Counted from the first letter of the stretch, positions 1 through 11,470 are shown. The stretch: DNA of 39,164 nucleotides from Rhizophagus sp. LPA8_4_AMF (GCA_021464525.1 JADRCO010000286.1:1-39164), one strand, 5' to 3'. Made by a program: numbers and translations. The notes: generated from the letters alone by a model not told the origin.

Positions 1-694
1 CATCATAAAATTATTTGTTTTTGGATCTTTGGTAATACCAAAACAACGAACTATCCAATCACTATTACCATATACTAAAATATTTGATTCAACCTTAAAG
101 AAAATTATAGTTAGTTAACATTTATAAAGGCTAATAAGACTAAAATATAAAAGATCTTACTTCTTTTAGAAAATCCGATGTAACGTTTTGTGAATTATGT
201 AAACATTTTAATGCAACTTCTGTTTCGCCGACTCTTCCCAATTGATTATTGTTATAATTCCAATCAAAAATAAATCCTTCCGTCCAAACTGCTTTAAAAG
301 TAGTTCCAAATCCCCCTTTTGCTAAATATTCAGCATCTTCAAATTTATCATAATAAATCCACTCTATGATTTGTTTGATATTTTTAGCTTTTAATTGTGC
401 TTTTTGAATAAATTCATCAACGTTATGATTTCCACTTGTCCAATTTTTGAAATTTTGTTGAAAATATTGAGATTTACATGACTGGCAATAATCATAACTA
501 GTATAAAGCTGTTTACAAATTTTACATAAACCATATTTTTTATAACATTCTTTTAATTTTTTGTCTATTATTAGTTTATTAATTAACGATTCTTGTTCTT
601 TAGTCAAAATACGATGATTAAAATATTGTATTTGTTCAATTACATCATCACTTAGTTTAATTTCATCCATTTTAATGAATAATTTGTTATACAA
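1..694 (-). CDS. Protein kinase-like protein, 5' part (cut by window edge)
   Basis: N-terminal part of a Ser/Thr-Tyr (TKL-like) kinase of the type expanded in glomeromycetes. Exon 1 is 161-694. A 67-nt intron (94-160, GTAAG...AAG) follows in phase 0, and exon 2 (1-93) runs off the window. Exon 1 has a small Cys-x-x-Cys pair (CKIC and CQSC, residues ~56-75), then a conserved linker (NWTSGN), the glycine-rich loop AKGGFGTTFKAVW and the ATP-binding lysine in VALKCLHNSQN. Exon 2 continues the N-lobe (VRCFGITKDPKTNNFMM). Residue 9 is a second in-frame Met (670) and may be the true start. No lesion is seen. The catalytic HRD and DFG parts lie outside the window, so activity cannot be judged. Confidence 0.85.
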
Positions 695-2009
695 AAAATT
701 TGTTATTAATTCGTATGTAAAAATTACAAAAAATAATAAAGAAAAAGAATGGTGAAACGACTGAAACGATGTAATGATTTCAAGATCGGCATGAAAAAAA
801 GACTAGTTTAAATATACAATAATCCCGATCGGCAATTTAACTTCGGTTTTTTTATTTAAATTCTCCCATAAAAGGTAAGATTAAATGACTAAATAAAGAA
901 GTATCATGTGTTGTGGCGAAATTAAAACTAGGCTAAACTTTTTACTTTGATATGGTACTTTTATAAATTTTCAAACTCGGTAATAACTTATCCAAATATA
1001 ATTTTAACCATCAAAATTTAACCAAAAAAAAAAAACCCAAAATTATTAATGATTCTATCCTAAAAGTTAACTAAGAGAGAATTTGAAAATTTGAATTGTT
1101 TAAAGTAATTGTAATATAAATCTTTTCGTAAAATTTATTAAATTTCAGTTAGTTGTTATATAGATTGATATCTCAGTCGTCATATCTGATATGTATTAAT
1201 TTAGCTTATTTGTAATACAAATAAGCTAAATATTTTGTAATAATCTTTTTCACAAAAATAATTTCAAGGAAAAATAATTTTATTATTTAAATAACATTTC
1301 TGAAAATACCCCTATATTTACAGCATTTATAAATATTTTCTTTTTTTAATATATTGGACTTGGATTTCTCTACATGGCATGATATAGAATCAAGGTAATA
1401 AGTTAATAAACTATTGACTAGTTGTATACAAGTTTAAAAAGATTATACCTTTACATTAAACTGTAAAGTAATATAATAAATGAGTGAAAGAAAATGAGAG
1501 TATTTATATCTTGGTAAAAAGGTGCAAAATAATTTTGAAACCTTATTACAAGTGATAAGAGAATCTTGAATTAACATATTAATTTGTTATTACAGTTACA
1601 AATGTTTACAAGTTCTACGTTAAAAGTTTTAATTACTGGTAGGATCAAGCAATATACGAAAACAAGAAAAAAATTAGCATGATATGTATATATTTATTAG
1701 TGTAGCACAATACCTTTTACAAAAAACTGAATATCATAATACACGCCTAATCAAAATACCAGTTTTGAAGAAATATTATATACACTAAAAATTTAAAATT
1801 TTATTTTAATACAATCCAAAATTGTACCCAAAAATAATATAAAGGAAGCCATACCTCATAACATGATAATAAAATAAGAGATCTTGGTATTGTTTAAAAA
1901 AAAAGAATACTAATTTATTGCTATGATATAAACCAGGCACATAAACTAACCTGCCAGTTTCTCCTTAATATCTACCTCTACCTCTAGTTTTATTTTTATA
2001 AAATTTTTT
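695..2009. other. Gene-free AT-rich stretch upstream of the kinase
   Basis: No coding frame with recognisable composition is visible on either strand. The stretch is AT-rich with short homopolymers. The 5' regulatory region of the minus-strand kinase should lie just right of 694, but no clear TATA box stands out. The only distinct structure is the palindrome at 1199-1231. Confidence 0.6.
1199..1231. repeat. Near-perfect 33-bp palindrome
   Basis: Two 16-nt arms are perfect reverse complements around one unpaired A at 1215 (left arm core TTAGCTTATTTGTA, right arm core TACAAATAAGCTAA). It could form a cruciform or be the centre of a small foldback element. No flanking target duplication was recognised. 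Confidence 0.8.
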
Positions 2010-2205
2010 GTATTTTTTCTTTAAACTTTTTTATTTCCCACCGCTACTCATTTTTATAAAAAAATGCTCTTTTTTATTATTATTATTCTCTTATCATTTT
2101 TTCTTTGATTACTCTCCACTCCCTTATTTCTAAAAAAAACTTTTTTTACCCAACTTTGTTCTAAATTTTCTTTAAAAACTTTTTTTTACTTTTTCAATCA
2201 ATTAT
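2010..2205. repeat. Pyrimidine-rich low-complexity arm (inverted partner of 3640-3950)
   Basis: A T/C-rich block with short C runs. Read on the minus strand it is purine-rich with motifs such as GGTGGGAAATAAAAAA and TTTTTATAAAAATGAGT. The same character and some of the same words recur on the plus strand at 3640-3950 and 37180-37390, so this looks like one family present in both orientations. Confidence 0.55.
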
Positions 2206-3639
2206 AATATCAAGAAACTGTAAATGTGTTGCATAGAAGAGGCGATGGTTGGTCAAACAAAATACGAATTATTAATACGTTCTTAAACGACATATTGTTA
2301 AAAATAATTCAAAATATTTACGTGCTTTGGCTGGATAATATAAATGTGCCTTACAAAACGGTGGTTATTTACCCTTTTTATTTTTTTTATCCTTTTTTAT
2401 TTTATATTTTCTTTATATAAGACTCCAAAGCCTTTTTTTTGTAGGTTGTCAGGACTTTGGAGAACTTCAGAGCAACTTTTGTAGGACGTCTTTTATAGGG
2501 ATGCCGGAACTTCTTTTAATCAGAATGCTATCCTGGTCTTAGGTATATGGGGAGTGTTGAGTTCAATTGAGTTAAAAAACGTTCTAACATTTCTTTTTTT
2601 TATTTTAGGTCATTAAACTGCTGGTAATCTGAACTTAGTTTGGTACTACAAATAGAGAAAACCTCTTTATGCCAAAGAAACGTATTAATGTTTTCTTTTT
2701 GCTTTTTTTTTGTGTTGACGGACTCTTGAATTTGATGAAACTGGACTTAATATGTTTCATTAATGCAAATAAAAGACCAACTCCCCTTATAGTACTTACA
2801 TCTAACATTTCTTTTTTATATATTTTGTATCACTGTGGAATATCATGATTTTCACGGCGCAGGTTTTTCTTAAGACTACTTCAAATACCTTATAGGAATA
2901 TTAGTAGACGTAGCATCTTATTTTAATAACAGGTTTTCAATAAGGAATGAACCTCTCGTATTTTATTTTATTGTATTTTATTTAATAAAGTATAACGAAC
3001 AACTGTAATTTGCTAAGCAGTAAATCCAGTGACCAAATTATGTAAATTTTGATACTTTTTGCGATATGGAACTGTGTTTTTCCCGTATTCTTTTATGATA
3101 CGTTATTTCTAAGAAAAAAAATCGGATGGAGAACTGATCTTAGTCAAAGTCACGTGATTTCACGTTAAAAAGTATACTGATGGAAAATTTTTGATTAGTT
3201 CAATTTTTATTAGTAAATGTGTTAGTAGGATAGTCTTTTCTTTTGAAACTTTTCTTTAAAAAAAAATGATTTTTTATACAAGAGATCTATCGGATTTCTA
3301 TGACACGTGCATTAGTAGTTTAATTTTAATGTAATTTCATAGTTTAGTTTAGGGCGTTTAGATAATTGTACTAACATGTATTGATTTTGTAGGTATGGGT
3401 CGTGTGCTACAGCGTGTTTAGGTTTCAGTGGATTTATTTCTGGAGTTAGTGGTTTTTTTTTTCTTTTTTCTTATATCACTATTTTTATTTTTATTTTATA
3501 TTCGAGGATCGGCATTTTTTTTAGTAGTTAGTAGTGGTCTAGAAAATGGTTAGGTATAGGGTCGTATCGCGGAAGCGCGAACCTCCCTAGGTATTTTTTT
3601 CTGTAATAATACTGACTCAGTTTACAATAAAAAAATGCG
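2206..3639. other. Gene-free repeat-rich stretch
   Basis: No credible gene. A 64-codon open frame at 2226-2420 ends in a hydrophobic, T-rich run and looks accidental. 2425-2560 carries degenerate TTTTGTAGG-type repeats. 2771-2800 (AAAGACCAACTC...) recurs at 36504-36536. A GC-rich patch at ~3559-3590 contains a small CGCG-GAAG-CGCG hairpin. Confidence 0.5.
2425..2560. repeat. Degenerate TTTTGTAGGAC-type interspersed repeat
   Basis: Contains TTTTTGTAGGTTGTC, then TTTTGTAGGACGTC, then TTTTATAGGGATGCC, each followed by a CGGAACTTC-like tail. The reverse-complement form (CCTACAAAAAAGAAA) is repeated several times at ~36790-36935 and 37105-37170. It is a decayed short-period repeat family rather than a gene. 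Confidence 0.55.
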
Positions 3640-3950
3640 CTCCTAATTTCAAAAAAAAATATAAATAAAAAAAATAAAGGGGAAATAAGTTAATAGGGAA
3701 TAAAAAATAGAAGGGAACCAAAAACAAAAAATTTTTCTGAAGTTGGGAAAAAAATAAAATTTTTTTTAAAAGGAGGGTGATGCAGGTGGGAATAAAGAAT
3801 AAAATAGAAAAAAAAAATCATTTAAAAGAAAGGGGTAGTGGGTGAGAAGAAAAATAAAAAATCAAAGAATAAAAATCAATTTTTTTAGAAGTACGAGGGA
3901 GAAGAAAAAAAACCTGCCGGTGGGAAAATAAAAAAAGGAAATCAAAAAAC
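3640..3950. repeat. Purine-rich low-complexity block
   Basis: About 300 bp almost devoid of pyrimidine runs, with recurrent GGGGAAATAA, GTGGGAATAA and GGGAGAAGAAAA words. It matches in type the block at 37180-37390 on the same strand and the complement at 2010-2205. At both plus-strand sites an ATTCCGTAT motif follows within ~100 bp. Confidence 0.6.
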
Positions 3951-3960
3951 GTATCATAAG

Positions 3961-4027
3961 AACACGTGATCACGTGTTATGATGTGAAGTTTAAAAATTC
4001 CGTATAAATTGATTTTTCATACGGAAT
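3961..4027. repeat. CACGTG palindrome plus ATTCCGTAT hairpin
   Basis: 3961-3978 is a perfect 18-nt palindrome (AACACGTGATCACGTGTT) containing two CACGTG cores. 3997-4005 (ATTCCGTAT) pairs with 4019-4027 (ATACGGAAT) across a 13-nt loop. A further ATTCCGTATATGG occurs near 4038. These could be transcription-factor sites of the bHLH/bZIP class or the terminus of a mobile element; the sequence does not decide. Confidence 0.7.
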
Positions 4028-4139
4028 CTTTAAAAACGTATCAATTCCGTATATGGTTTTCCGCGAGAATAGCACAATATCGAAAACATCATATTCTGAT
4101 GTTATAAAATAGATAAAATAGATTCTCTTTTTTATATTT

Positions 4140-4615
4140 ATTAGACGAAATATTGAAGGACTTTAACAGACAATCGACCAAATTCAATGGTATTTAATTG
4201 GATACCCGCTGCCACCTCAACTAATAAATTTAGAAAAGCATTAATGGCATTTCTTCCACAAGTTTAGATAGCAATTTCGGTAAATAATTCCCTATTTTAG
4301 TAGTATTTTTTAGTGTACTTTAATAATTCGGTAATTGAAAATATTCTGCGGTGTAAAAAGTTTCAATTATATTGTCCTTCGTTAGTGATTCTTCTTTAAT
4401 TGATCCTGTGTAAATATATTCTGGTACAATCTCCATTACGACAGGATTAATTCTTGTAAAAGAAATTTGGCGTTCATAACTCTCCCTTCCGTCAAGTAAT
4501 TTATCGAACACTTCGGATCTTGCCACTAAAATCATTCCATCTTTACATATAATTTCTATATTGGATTATTTATTAAATGATCTTAAACCTTGTTCTAATG
4601 AATACCCTCTATTAA
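4140..4615 (-). pseudogene. BTB-domain protein remnant
   Basis: Read on the minus strand, the piece starts with LEQGLRSFNK then an in-frame stop, then a BTB core (IEIICKDGMILVARSEVF, then SYERQISFTRINP and EYIYTGSIKEESLTKDNII), and after another stop a decayed BTB/BACK-like C-part (to ~4140). The stop codons, a deletion before MILVAR (relatives have extra residues there) and the lack of a proper start make it a pseudogene. The BTB fold normally mediates dimerisation and Cullin-3 ligase adaptor function. Related fragments lie at 12.4-15.65 kb. A T-run/A-run followed by a GGTATTTA-like word sits just upstream (4618-4650), as it does beside those fragments. Confidence 0.75.
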
Positions 4616-4880
4616 TTTTTTTTTTTAAAAAAAAAATAAGGTATTTAGAGTTTATAGGATAGCGTCGTTTTTTTTAGATAAAAGCACAGAGATGTAGTGA
4701 TTTATTGTATAGATATATTTGTTTTCTTACTTTACTGCTGAACCTTAAAATTTCGTTAAAGTTATATTGATGTTTTGATATCTTATAATAAATATCAAAT
4801 CGAGATCATAATATTGTAATGATATAAAAATGACATCATAACCATATTAAAATGTCTAGATGATAAAATGATAACGTAAG

Positions 4881-5447
4881 GTTTCTGGAAAGTATATCAT
4901 CCCTCGTTAGTGTTACTTATTTGTTTTCCACTTTTATGAGGTTATTATCCTGTACCCCTTCGAATTTGATTATTGTTCAAAATTGAGAACTGATTAATAC
5001 GTGTACTTACTAATAATAATCAAAAAGAAATGTATTTATATAATCGTAAATCAAAATACATTTTTTTGTATATTTATCAATTTTATATATTTAAAAATAA
5101 AGAAAAAAAATCACATCATTGCTAACCAATTAAATCTAAAGTTTTAGTTAAATTTATGCAGCATGCCGATCTAAATTACACAATCCGATCTAAGTCACAA
5201 GTTGTATAGTACGTTTTAATATTTAAATGATGTCATTTATGTTTCTGTAAAGTGCATCATCCCTAGTGTTACTCATTTGTTTTCCATTTTTGTGAGATTA
5301 TTATCCTGTACCCCACGAGGAGCTAATAATAATATACTAATGATAATAAATAATAATAATATATTTGTATTTATATAATCGCAAATCATACAATTGTTTA
5401 TTGAATTTAATGATCTAAATTGCACAATCTGATCTAAATCACCAGTT
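4881..5447. repeat. Direct duplication, two diverged copies
   Basis: Copy 1 is ~4881-5203 and copy 2 ~5241-5447. Both begin with GTTTCTG(G/T)AAAGT, share TATTTGTTTTCCA and ATTATCCTGTACCCC in order, then a (TAA)n-rich stretch, TTTATATAATCG, and end with GATCTAAATT.CACAATC.GATCTAA. Copy 2 is shorter, mainly from loss in the middle. No coding frame is shared. Confidence 0.8.
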
Positions 5448-6371
5448 ATTGTCAGATAACACCATATTTGGTTAATTACTATTAAAAATAACTTTATTAC
5501 CGTTTTCAAAATTGTTCTATATATATTCGTTATACAAAAAGTTATAAGAGTATTCCGCTTTACGTTGAGGGCGTGGGGTGTGGCCGAAGCCTCCATGTAG
5601 AAGTGATAGAACGGTAATTTCTTTAGAAATAACTATGTTATTGTCGAAATTTTTATTTTTATTTTTTTTACTGCGTAATCATAGTATTTTATAAAACAGT
5701 CGGAGAGAGTTTTTTTTTTAACTTTGGGTTCCTTTTATTTTATAAAAAACATCAGAGTCGAAATACTGGAAGCGTTAAAGTCACGTGAGGAGACTGTGAA
5801 CCGGTTCATGTGTTATTGCACCAAGATGTATGGCTCTGTAAAAAGAAATATACGACGCATCTATCTTAAGATTCCAAAATGGTTGTTTCAAAGCATAAAA
5901 TACTGGGATATCTGTTGTAATTACTGATCACGAATCCAATTTAAGAGCTTCATCCCATTTAATTTAATTACACATGCGAAAGTTCATCCACATTTCTATT
6001 TGTGATTTATAAAGAAATTATTGAGTCACTTTATTCACAATAAATTTCAGTATGTTATAGTTCTCATAAAGTACATGAAAAAAAAAAAATATTTTTCTCA
6101 TAACGTAAATAATAAAATTGACAAATAAATGCATAACTGGCTTTTTCAAGTACAGTATGTTTATTTTATAATTAAAATGCATATCACTAAGCTCCAATAT
6201 AACAATTAATAGAAAATTTCTACATAAAAAAAAAAATACTCTTGCAATATCATAAAATAAAGACTGTGTTAAAAACAAAAACACCTTTCTTTGAAGAATT
6301 TTGCCTCTCAATCTTAATTTCTATGCTTTATTTGCATGTCCTAATAAATTTGCAGCTAGATATAAAAATAT
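5448..6371. other. No recognisable gene
   Basis: AT-rich. Open frames at 5273-5596 (minus) and 5724-5927 (plus) have no recognisable family, and the second lacks an ATG start. The end nearest 6372 is the 3' flank of the minus-strand gene and has A-rich runs that could hold its polyadenylation signal. Confidence 0.5.
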
Positions 6372-7813
6372 TTATTTGTTTTTGTTCGATTTCTTCTTCT
6401 TCTTTTTGTTTTTTTCTTTTGAAATATTCTCAGCAATCTCAGCCTTGGCTATTAATAATTGCTCTTTAAGCCTTTCCTTTATACAATTTTCAAATTCTTC
6501 TTTCATGTTAATTTCATATTCATTTATGGGTATCCGTTCAAAAGTGTCTTCAATAATATAACACATCTTTTCTGGATGGATGAGATAATTAGTTATTCCT
6601 TCTTCCAAAGTGGAACCCATAAATATCATACTACCATCCATTTGATTCCACATAAACAAACATCTATTTTTGTCTAAAAACCACAATACACATCCAGAAT
6701 TGCTTAAATACAGTGGCAAAACTTCGGTTATTCCAAAGATTTTGGCGAAATGGTTTCTACGATCATCATTCAGTGGCAACTCCTTTTCTGAAAAATTACT
6801 AAGTTCATCTTTCAATCGGTTGAAAAGTTGACAAGGCACATCTTGCAATTTTGGCAGGGATACAATGTTGTTCTCCCCACCACTTTTTTTGTGAAGGTTT
6901 GAATTGGTATTTGTGGCTTCACTTGACTCAGATGAGTCCAGGTATTCATTTCGGAGCAATTTCCATGGTCCCAACGCTCCATTCTCGGAATCACTTCCTG
7001 ATGCTGATCCCGGGGGAGAATATGTTGGGGGTAATTGAGCTGATCGGTATTCTGTCGAATTGTGATCATGTGTTTCCTTGGTTTGGGCCTCCCGGCAATT
7101 GATGCTCCAAAAGAAACTGCAATTATCCTCTTGAGTTTGATTTTCCAAGCAACATTTATCGTTGCTGGACACATTGAATCTTGGTTTGTTGGTTGCAAAA
7201 TATTTATCCAATCTATTATCTGATTCACATGTTTTTGTAGAAATATTTTTGGTTTTATGAATTTCGCTCTCAGCTTTCTCTTTCTTTTTTTTTGACATAT
7301 TGGAGGACAAGAGTTCCTGGTATACATATAACATAGGGCGTCCCATACAGTAATTATCGCTATCAACATGGACCCAAGCACTCTTGTCATCTGCACTGGG
7401 TGTTGATTGTGATCTACGGGGTAGATTGTGTTGTTGTTTCTATGTAGAATAACAAGAGTAAAAATGTTAATGTAAGACTCTGAATAAGAAATAAACCCTT
7501 TGAAAGGTACCTGTAAGGCTGTAGAAATGTGTTGTAAAGATCTTGTTCTCCGCATTTCTGCACCATTATATCGATTTGGCTCCAAATCTGAAAAAAAAAA
7601 TTTTATTGAGCTTCCTTTTTTTTTCATAAAATTAGTAAATAAAAAAAATGTTCTACTTCGGCAGCTGTCCATTTCTCTTTGAGACGCGGATAAGGCATTA
7701 AAAGTGGAATTATTCATTTTGTTCATTGTGGAAGTATTTAAATAAGTATATTTGAAAGAGCGAAAGTCCGTATTTAACTCATTACTGAAATCCATACTTT
7801 CTGAATACATCAT
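6372..7813 (-). CDS. Hypothetical protein, 433 aa, three exons
   Basis: An intact gene that I do not recognise. Exon 1 is 7657-7813, intron 1 7588-7656 (phase 1), exon 2 7511-7587, intron 2 7440-7510 (phase 0) and exon 3 6372-7439. The three exons sum to 1302 nt with no stop. The start is one of two adjacent ATGs (7813 or 7810). The N-terminal two thirds is Ser/Asn-rich and probably disordered, with a basic patch (SKKKKEKAE, ~residue 127) and a Pro-rich stretch (QLPPTYSPPGS). Residues ~275-405 look folded (LPLYLSNSGCVLWFLDKN, then MDGSMIFMGSTLEEGI). The C-terminus is charged, then poly-lysine (KKKKKKSNKNK), a possible nuclear localisation signal. No signal peptide or membrane segment is seen. 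The folded part loosely recalls SMI1/KNR4 (SUKH)-type domains, but I could not establish this. Confidence 0.8.
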
Positions 7814-8597
7814 AACTAATAATAAAATAGACTCTTTGATCAGTAGCTTGTTACAATGATGTAAGTATTTTGAAAAAATAGCAAAAATTTATCAGTGAAA
7901 ATTTATGCGAAAGAAATGATTAATATGAGTATTTATCATGAGTATTTATAAAAAAGGTGAATAATTGTTACTCGGTCTTACAGTTAACCATATGGAGTAA
8001 TTTCTTATGAAACATTATCTACCCCTTTGTTGAACGAATTTGAGCAAGTGTGATAACGATATTTAACCAAATACCAAATAGAGACAATGTACAACAAAGT
8101 TACTTGATTGGTGAAGCTGTGCAATCGACCTTAAACGATTAAATATCATTGAACCGATTTTTCAATTATCACATGATGATCGGCATAATATTACATATGA
8201 TTATTTATTGAAAAATGTAATACACAATTTTAAATGACGTAATTGTTTATATATGGATGTGTATTTTTATTGGCTAAATTTCAAATGTATAGCAAAAACA
8301 TAAACATGTGATAACTACTATTTTAATTTAATTGTGCTACAAAAAATTTAATAGCGAAAGCAAAAAAAAAAAAAATCGATTCTTCAGGTTCTTTTAAACG
8401 TTATACAAAATAATTTGGCTATTGGAGAAGTTATAAATATATTAAACCTCCTTACAAAACGTAAATAATAATAATACTTTTATTTTTACTCGATTTACAA
8501 AGAACCTTTTGAAAGGTATAACGTATTAAAATATATGTTTTTGTTTCTATATTGCATATAATGTATTAATTAAATACTTTTTAATGTGTAGTAACTA
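7814..8597. other. Intergenic, presumed upstream region of the minus-strand orphan gene
   Basis: No gene seen. AT-rich spacer between the divergent starts of the orphan gene (7813, minus) and the broken plus-strand gene (8598). A poly-A run lies near 8364. No clear promoter element could be assigned. Confidence 0.55.
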
Positions 8598-11470
8598 ATG
8601 TCTAAATCTAACAAATGTTCATTGCGGGATGATAGTTGTGATGACCTTATAAATGGTATAACTTTTGTAACGGATAATGTTAAGATTCCTGAAACAAATC
8701 TCGACATGGATTTGGTTGGAAAAGAATTACGTCAACGTCACTATAATAAATTAATAGTGAATGAATATCATCGGCTGGTGAGAGTTATGAAGAAGCAACA
8801 GCAATATACCCATCCTAAACACGAATAATATATAAAGGATAATAAAAGAGGACGACTACGAAAGAATGTTCTTGTAAAAATTCCAAATCGGCTCCAACCT
8901 ATTTTTAACTTTCCTTTGGACTCACTTACGTGCAACTCGTGTCTCACTGCAATGAATCACGATAAAGAAAATCAACAATCTTCAGATTATCAACCACTGA
9001 TCAAAGGAGTGCCAATTGTGAATTTTGATTATTCATATGTTCTTCGCAATGATCCTATGTATTCAACTAAGGAATACAATGAACTAGAAATTTTATATCA
9101 TGAGGCTCATGAGGAATTAAACGACTTAAATTAAGTATGTAATGAAAAATTTTTATTTTTAATTTTTTTTACTTCAAAAATTTTTAGCTTCAATTTCTAG
9201 TGAGAAAATTCGTTTAATGTCTAATATTTTATGTAAAAAACAACATAAAGATAGTGAAAAGCCAGTTTATGATCCTGACGAATTTAAAAAAATGTTAGAA
9301 AAAGAAGAACAAAAATTACAGGGATTTTTTGACGAATTTATTGCTAGTACAAATCCCAAGAAAAAATCCTATAACAAATCAACAAAATAAAAAGAAACTC
9401 GTTATAATGTATTATCTTTTAGCCGGGGTTAATAATAAATTCATTAGTGGTGTAAAAGAAGACGTAGGATTTTTGCTAAATGCATCAGGAACTTCGGCAT
9501 CAGCGATCGATACATTGGCAAATGCCGGTTTAACAGTTAGAAAAGAAACCATTCAAAAACAAAAGATTCAGCTAGCTCACATCAACAAACTGTCAAAGAT
9601 TACATTATAGAGAATGTAATTTTTTTATATTGTTTACTTTTTAATAGAATATTATTCGATCATTTTAATATTGATGATTATTTTATGTATTTTTTTTTTG
9701 TAATTTTTTTACGCTTGACAGAAAAATCATTTAAATGTTCTTAGTATCGATGATTACCACAATATTCATACTATATGTCGACCAGACGCTACCACTATAA
9801 GTAGTGCTTTACATTTTATAACAATACTTATGAAGTCGTCTACCCAAGTTTCTGCCATTCCATTTAATAACGTTGACAATCAGTTCAAAATCTGAAGGGA
9901 ATTGATTCTAGTATTATAATTCTTCAACTTGATTTAAAGTATATAATAGATCTTAAGTATTACTTATCAGTAGAGAAAAAATTCTTTACAAGTTTATTTG
10001 GATCAACTGAAACTCATGAAGAATGCACTTAACGTTTGCCTGTGCATAGTTATGATATGAACGAAAAAATGACCGAAGCATGCAAAACAAAGAGCTAATT
10101 GACCTTTTAGAAGGCAGTTAACATTCAACAAAGGATTATATTTCAATAATACAATTAATTATTGACATTCCAGAGCTATGTACATATTTGGAGAAAAATA
10201 TTTTGATTGCTCCTATGGATTATCCTGTACAGAAAAACTATTACGCATCATATGGCTAATAGGGAACAATCTGATGTGCCAACAGAAATTCTTAACATAG
10301 TACCCTTTATTGGTCCTTTACATTTGTGTCTTTAAATAGTCGGGAAACTGTATTTCTTATTAACTATAATTTTTTTTGAAAATAAGTATCATGCAATTTT
10401 TGGTTTACGCAAAATTCTTGCAAAGAGGCTAAAACCATATCGAATTAATCTTCTCATGGAACTTGCGTTTAAGGGTTGGTCTATAGTAAAAGAATTTGTG
10501 TAAAGTCTTTTTACAATTGCAAAGATCCCGAGGCGTGTATGTTTATTAATCTTTTGGATAATGTAATTCCGTTGGTTTTAGATTTTTATCCAATAATTTT
10601 TCGTAGTGGATATTGGGAAGTATACGAAGAAGCGATGTTTCGCATATGGACAATTTTTTACCAATACCGCCGTAAAAATTATAAGTTACCATTGGCATTT
10701 CTAGGTGTTATCTTTTATTGGCAGAACATTAAACATCCGATAGCAGAAACTCTCAAGACTTCTCTTCATACCTTTAATGATTATTATGTAGAAAACTTTC
10801 ATAGTTCTATTAGACGACAAACAAATAATTTAGATACTGCTCAACAAATTATTAATCAGGCAAAATAATTGATCAAACACGTGGTAAAAACTCTCTTGCC
10901 GAAGTTTTTTCAAAAAATCATAACATTGTTTATACTGAAAAACAGTTGGAATTCTTGGAGAAAAAAACTGCAAATTTTCTCTTAGATCTATTCCAATATG
11001 TTAGGAAAATCGTGGACGTACAACAAAAAAAAATTTAAAAAATTTTAAAAAGTATTAGCAGTATAATTTACCAAATCTTGGGACTGTAGATGAAAAGTTC
11101 TTCCGATGAGATGGAATTCATCTTGTTCGCCTAAATTGGATGATTGGAATAAATATACTTAGTCATCAGAAGCATCAGGTAGTGTTTTGTCTTGTGATCA
11201 CAGTTATCATACAGAGTGTTTTAACAAAGTGAATCAAAAATGTCCATATTGTTACAAATATCTTTGTGACGGTATTAAAGATAATTGTAAAATTTTCATG
11301 AATATGTTAAATAAGAAATTTGACGATAATAAGGATATGACGAAGATTTGGAAGATCAAGTGAATTTACAAGATAATCAAGATAATGACGTTGGTGAGGT
11401 TGTTTCTGCTGATGAAGGTATAAATAGTAAATTGAAGGAAGCGTTAGAGTCGCTTAAATTATGTCAGTAA
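8598..11470 (+). pseudogene. Decayed large protein gene with C-terminal RING-like motif
   Basis: Several consecutive coding stretches, all in order, broken by stops and frameshifts. They are: 8598-9134 (one internal TAA at 8826-8828, frame unchanged); after a likely intron (GTATGT at ~9135, TTTTTAG at ~9186) SEKIRLMSNILCKKQHKD to PVYDPDEFKKMLEKEEQ; 9411-9610 (YLLAGVNNKFISGVKEDVGF, LLNASGTSASAIDTLANAGL); ~9730-9880 (LNVLSIDDYHNIHTICRPDA); ~10270-10460 (IVPFIGPLHLCLNSRETV); 10476-10868 (INLLDNVIPLVLDFYP and FNDYYVENFHSSIRR); then ~11180-11280 a RING-H2-like CDHSYHTECF with CPYC; and an acidic tail ending at 11470. I recognise the order as a large glomeromycete-type hypothetical family with a C-terminal zinc motif. 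Its function is unknown; a domesticated transposase origin is possible. Many lesions, so clearly dead. Confidence 0.75.

Noticed and set aside
2226..2420. 64-codon open frame
   Set aside because: Ends in a T-run giving poly-Phe/Tyr and has no recognised family.
5273..5596. 107-codon minus-strand open frame
   Set aside because: It covers the noncoding direct duplication; copy 1 does not keep the frame.
6812..7813. 333-codon minus-strand open frame running through the orphan gene
   Set aside because: Its first part is exon 1 of the real gene. The remainder reads through introns and then in the wrong frame of exon 3.
8598..8828. HMG-box reading of the 76-codon first piece (EYHRLVRVMKKQQQYTHPKHE)
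   Set aside because: Only the helix-3-like end fits; the piece continues in frame past its stop into the larger RING-ended gene text.
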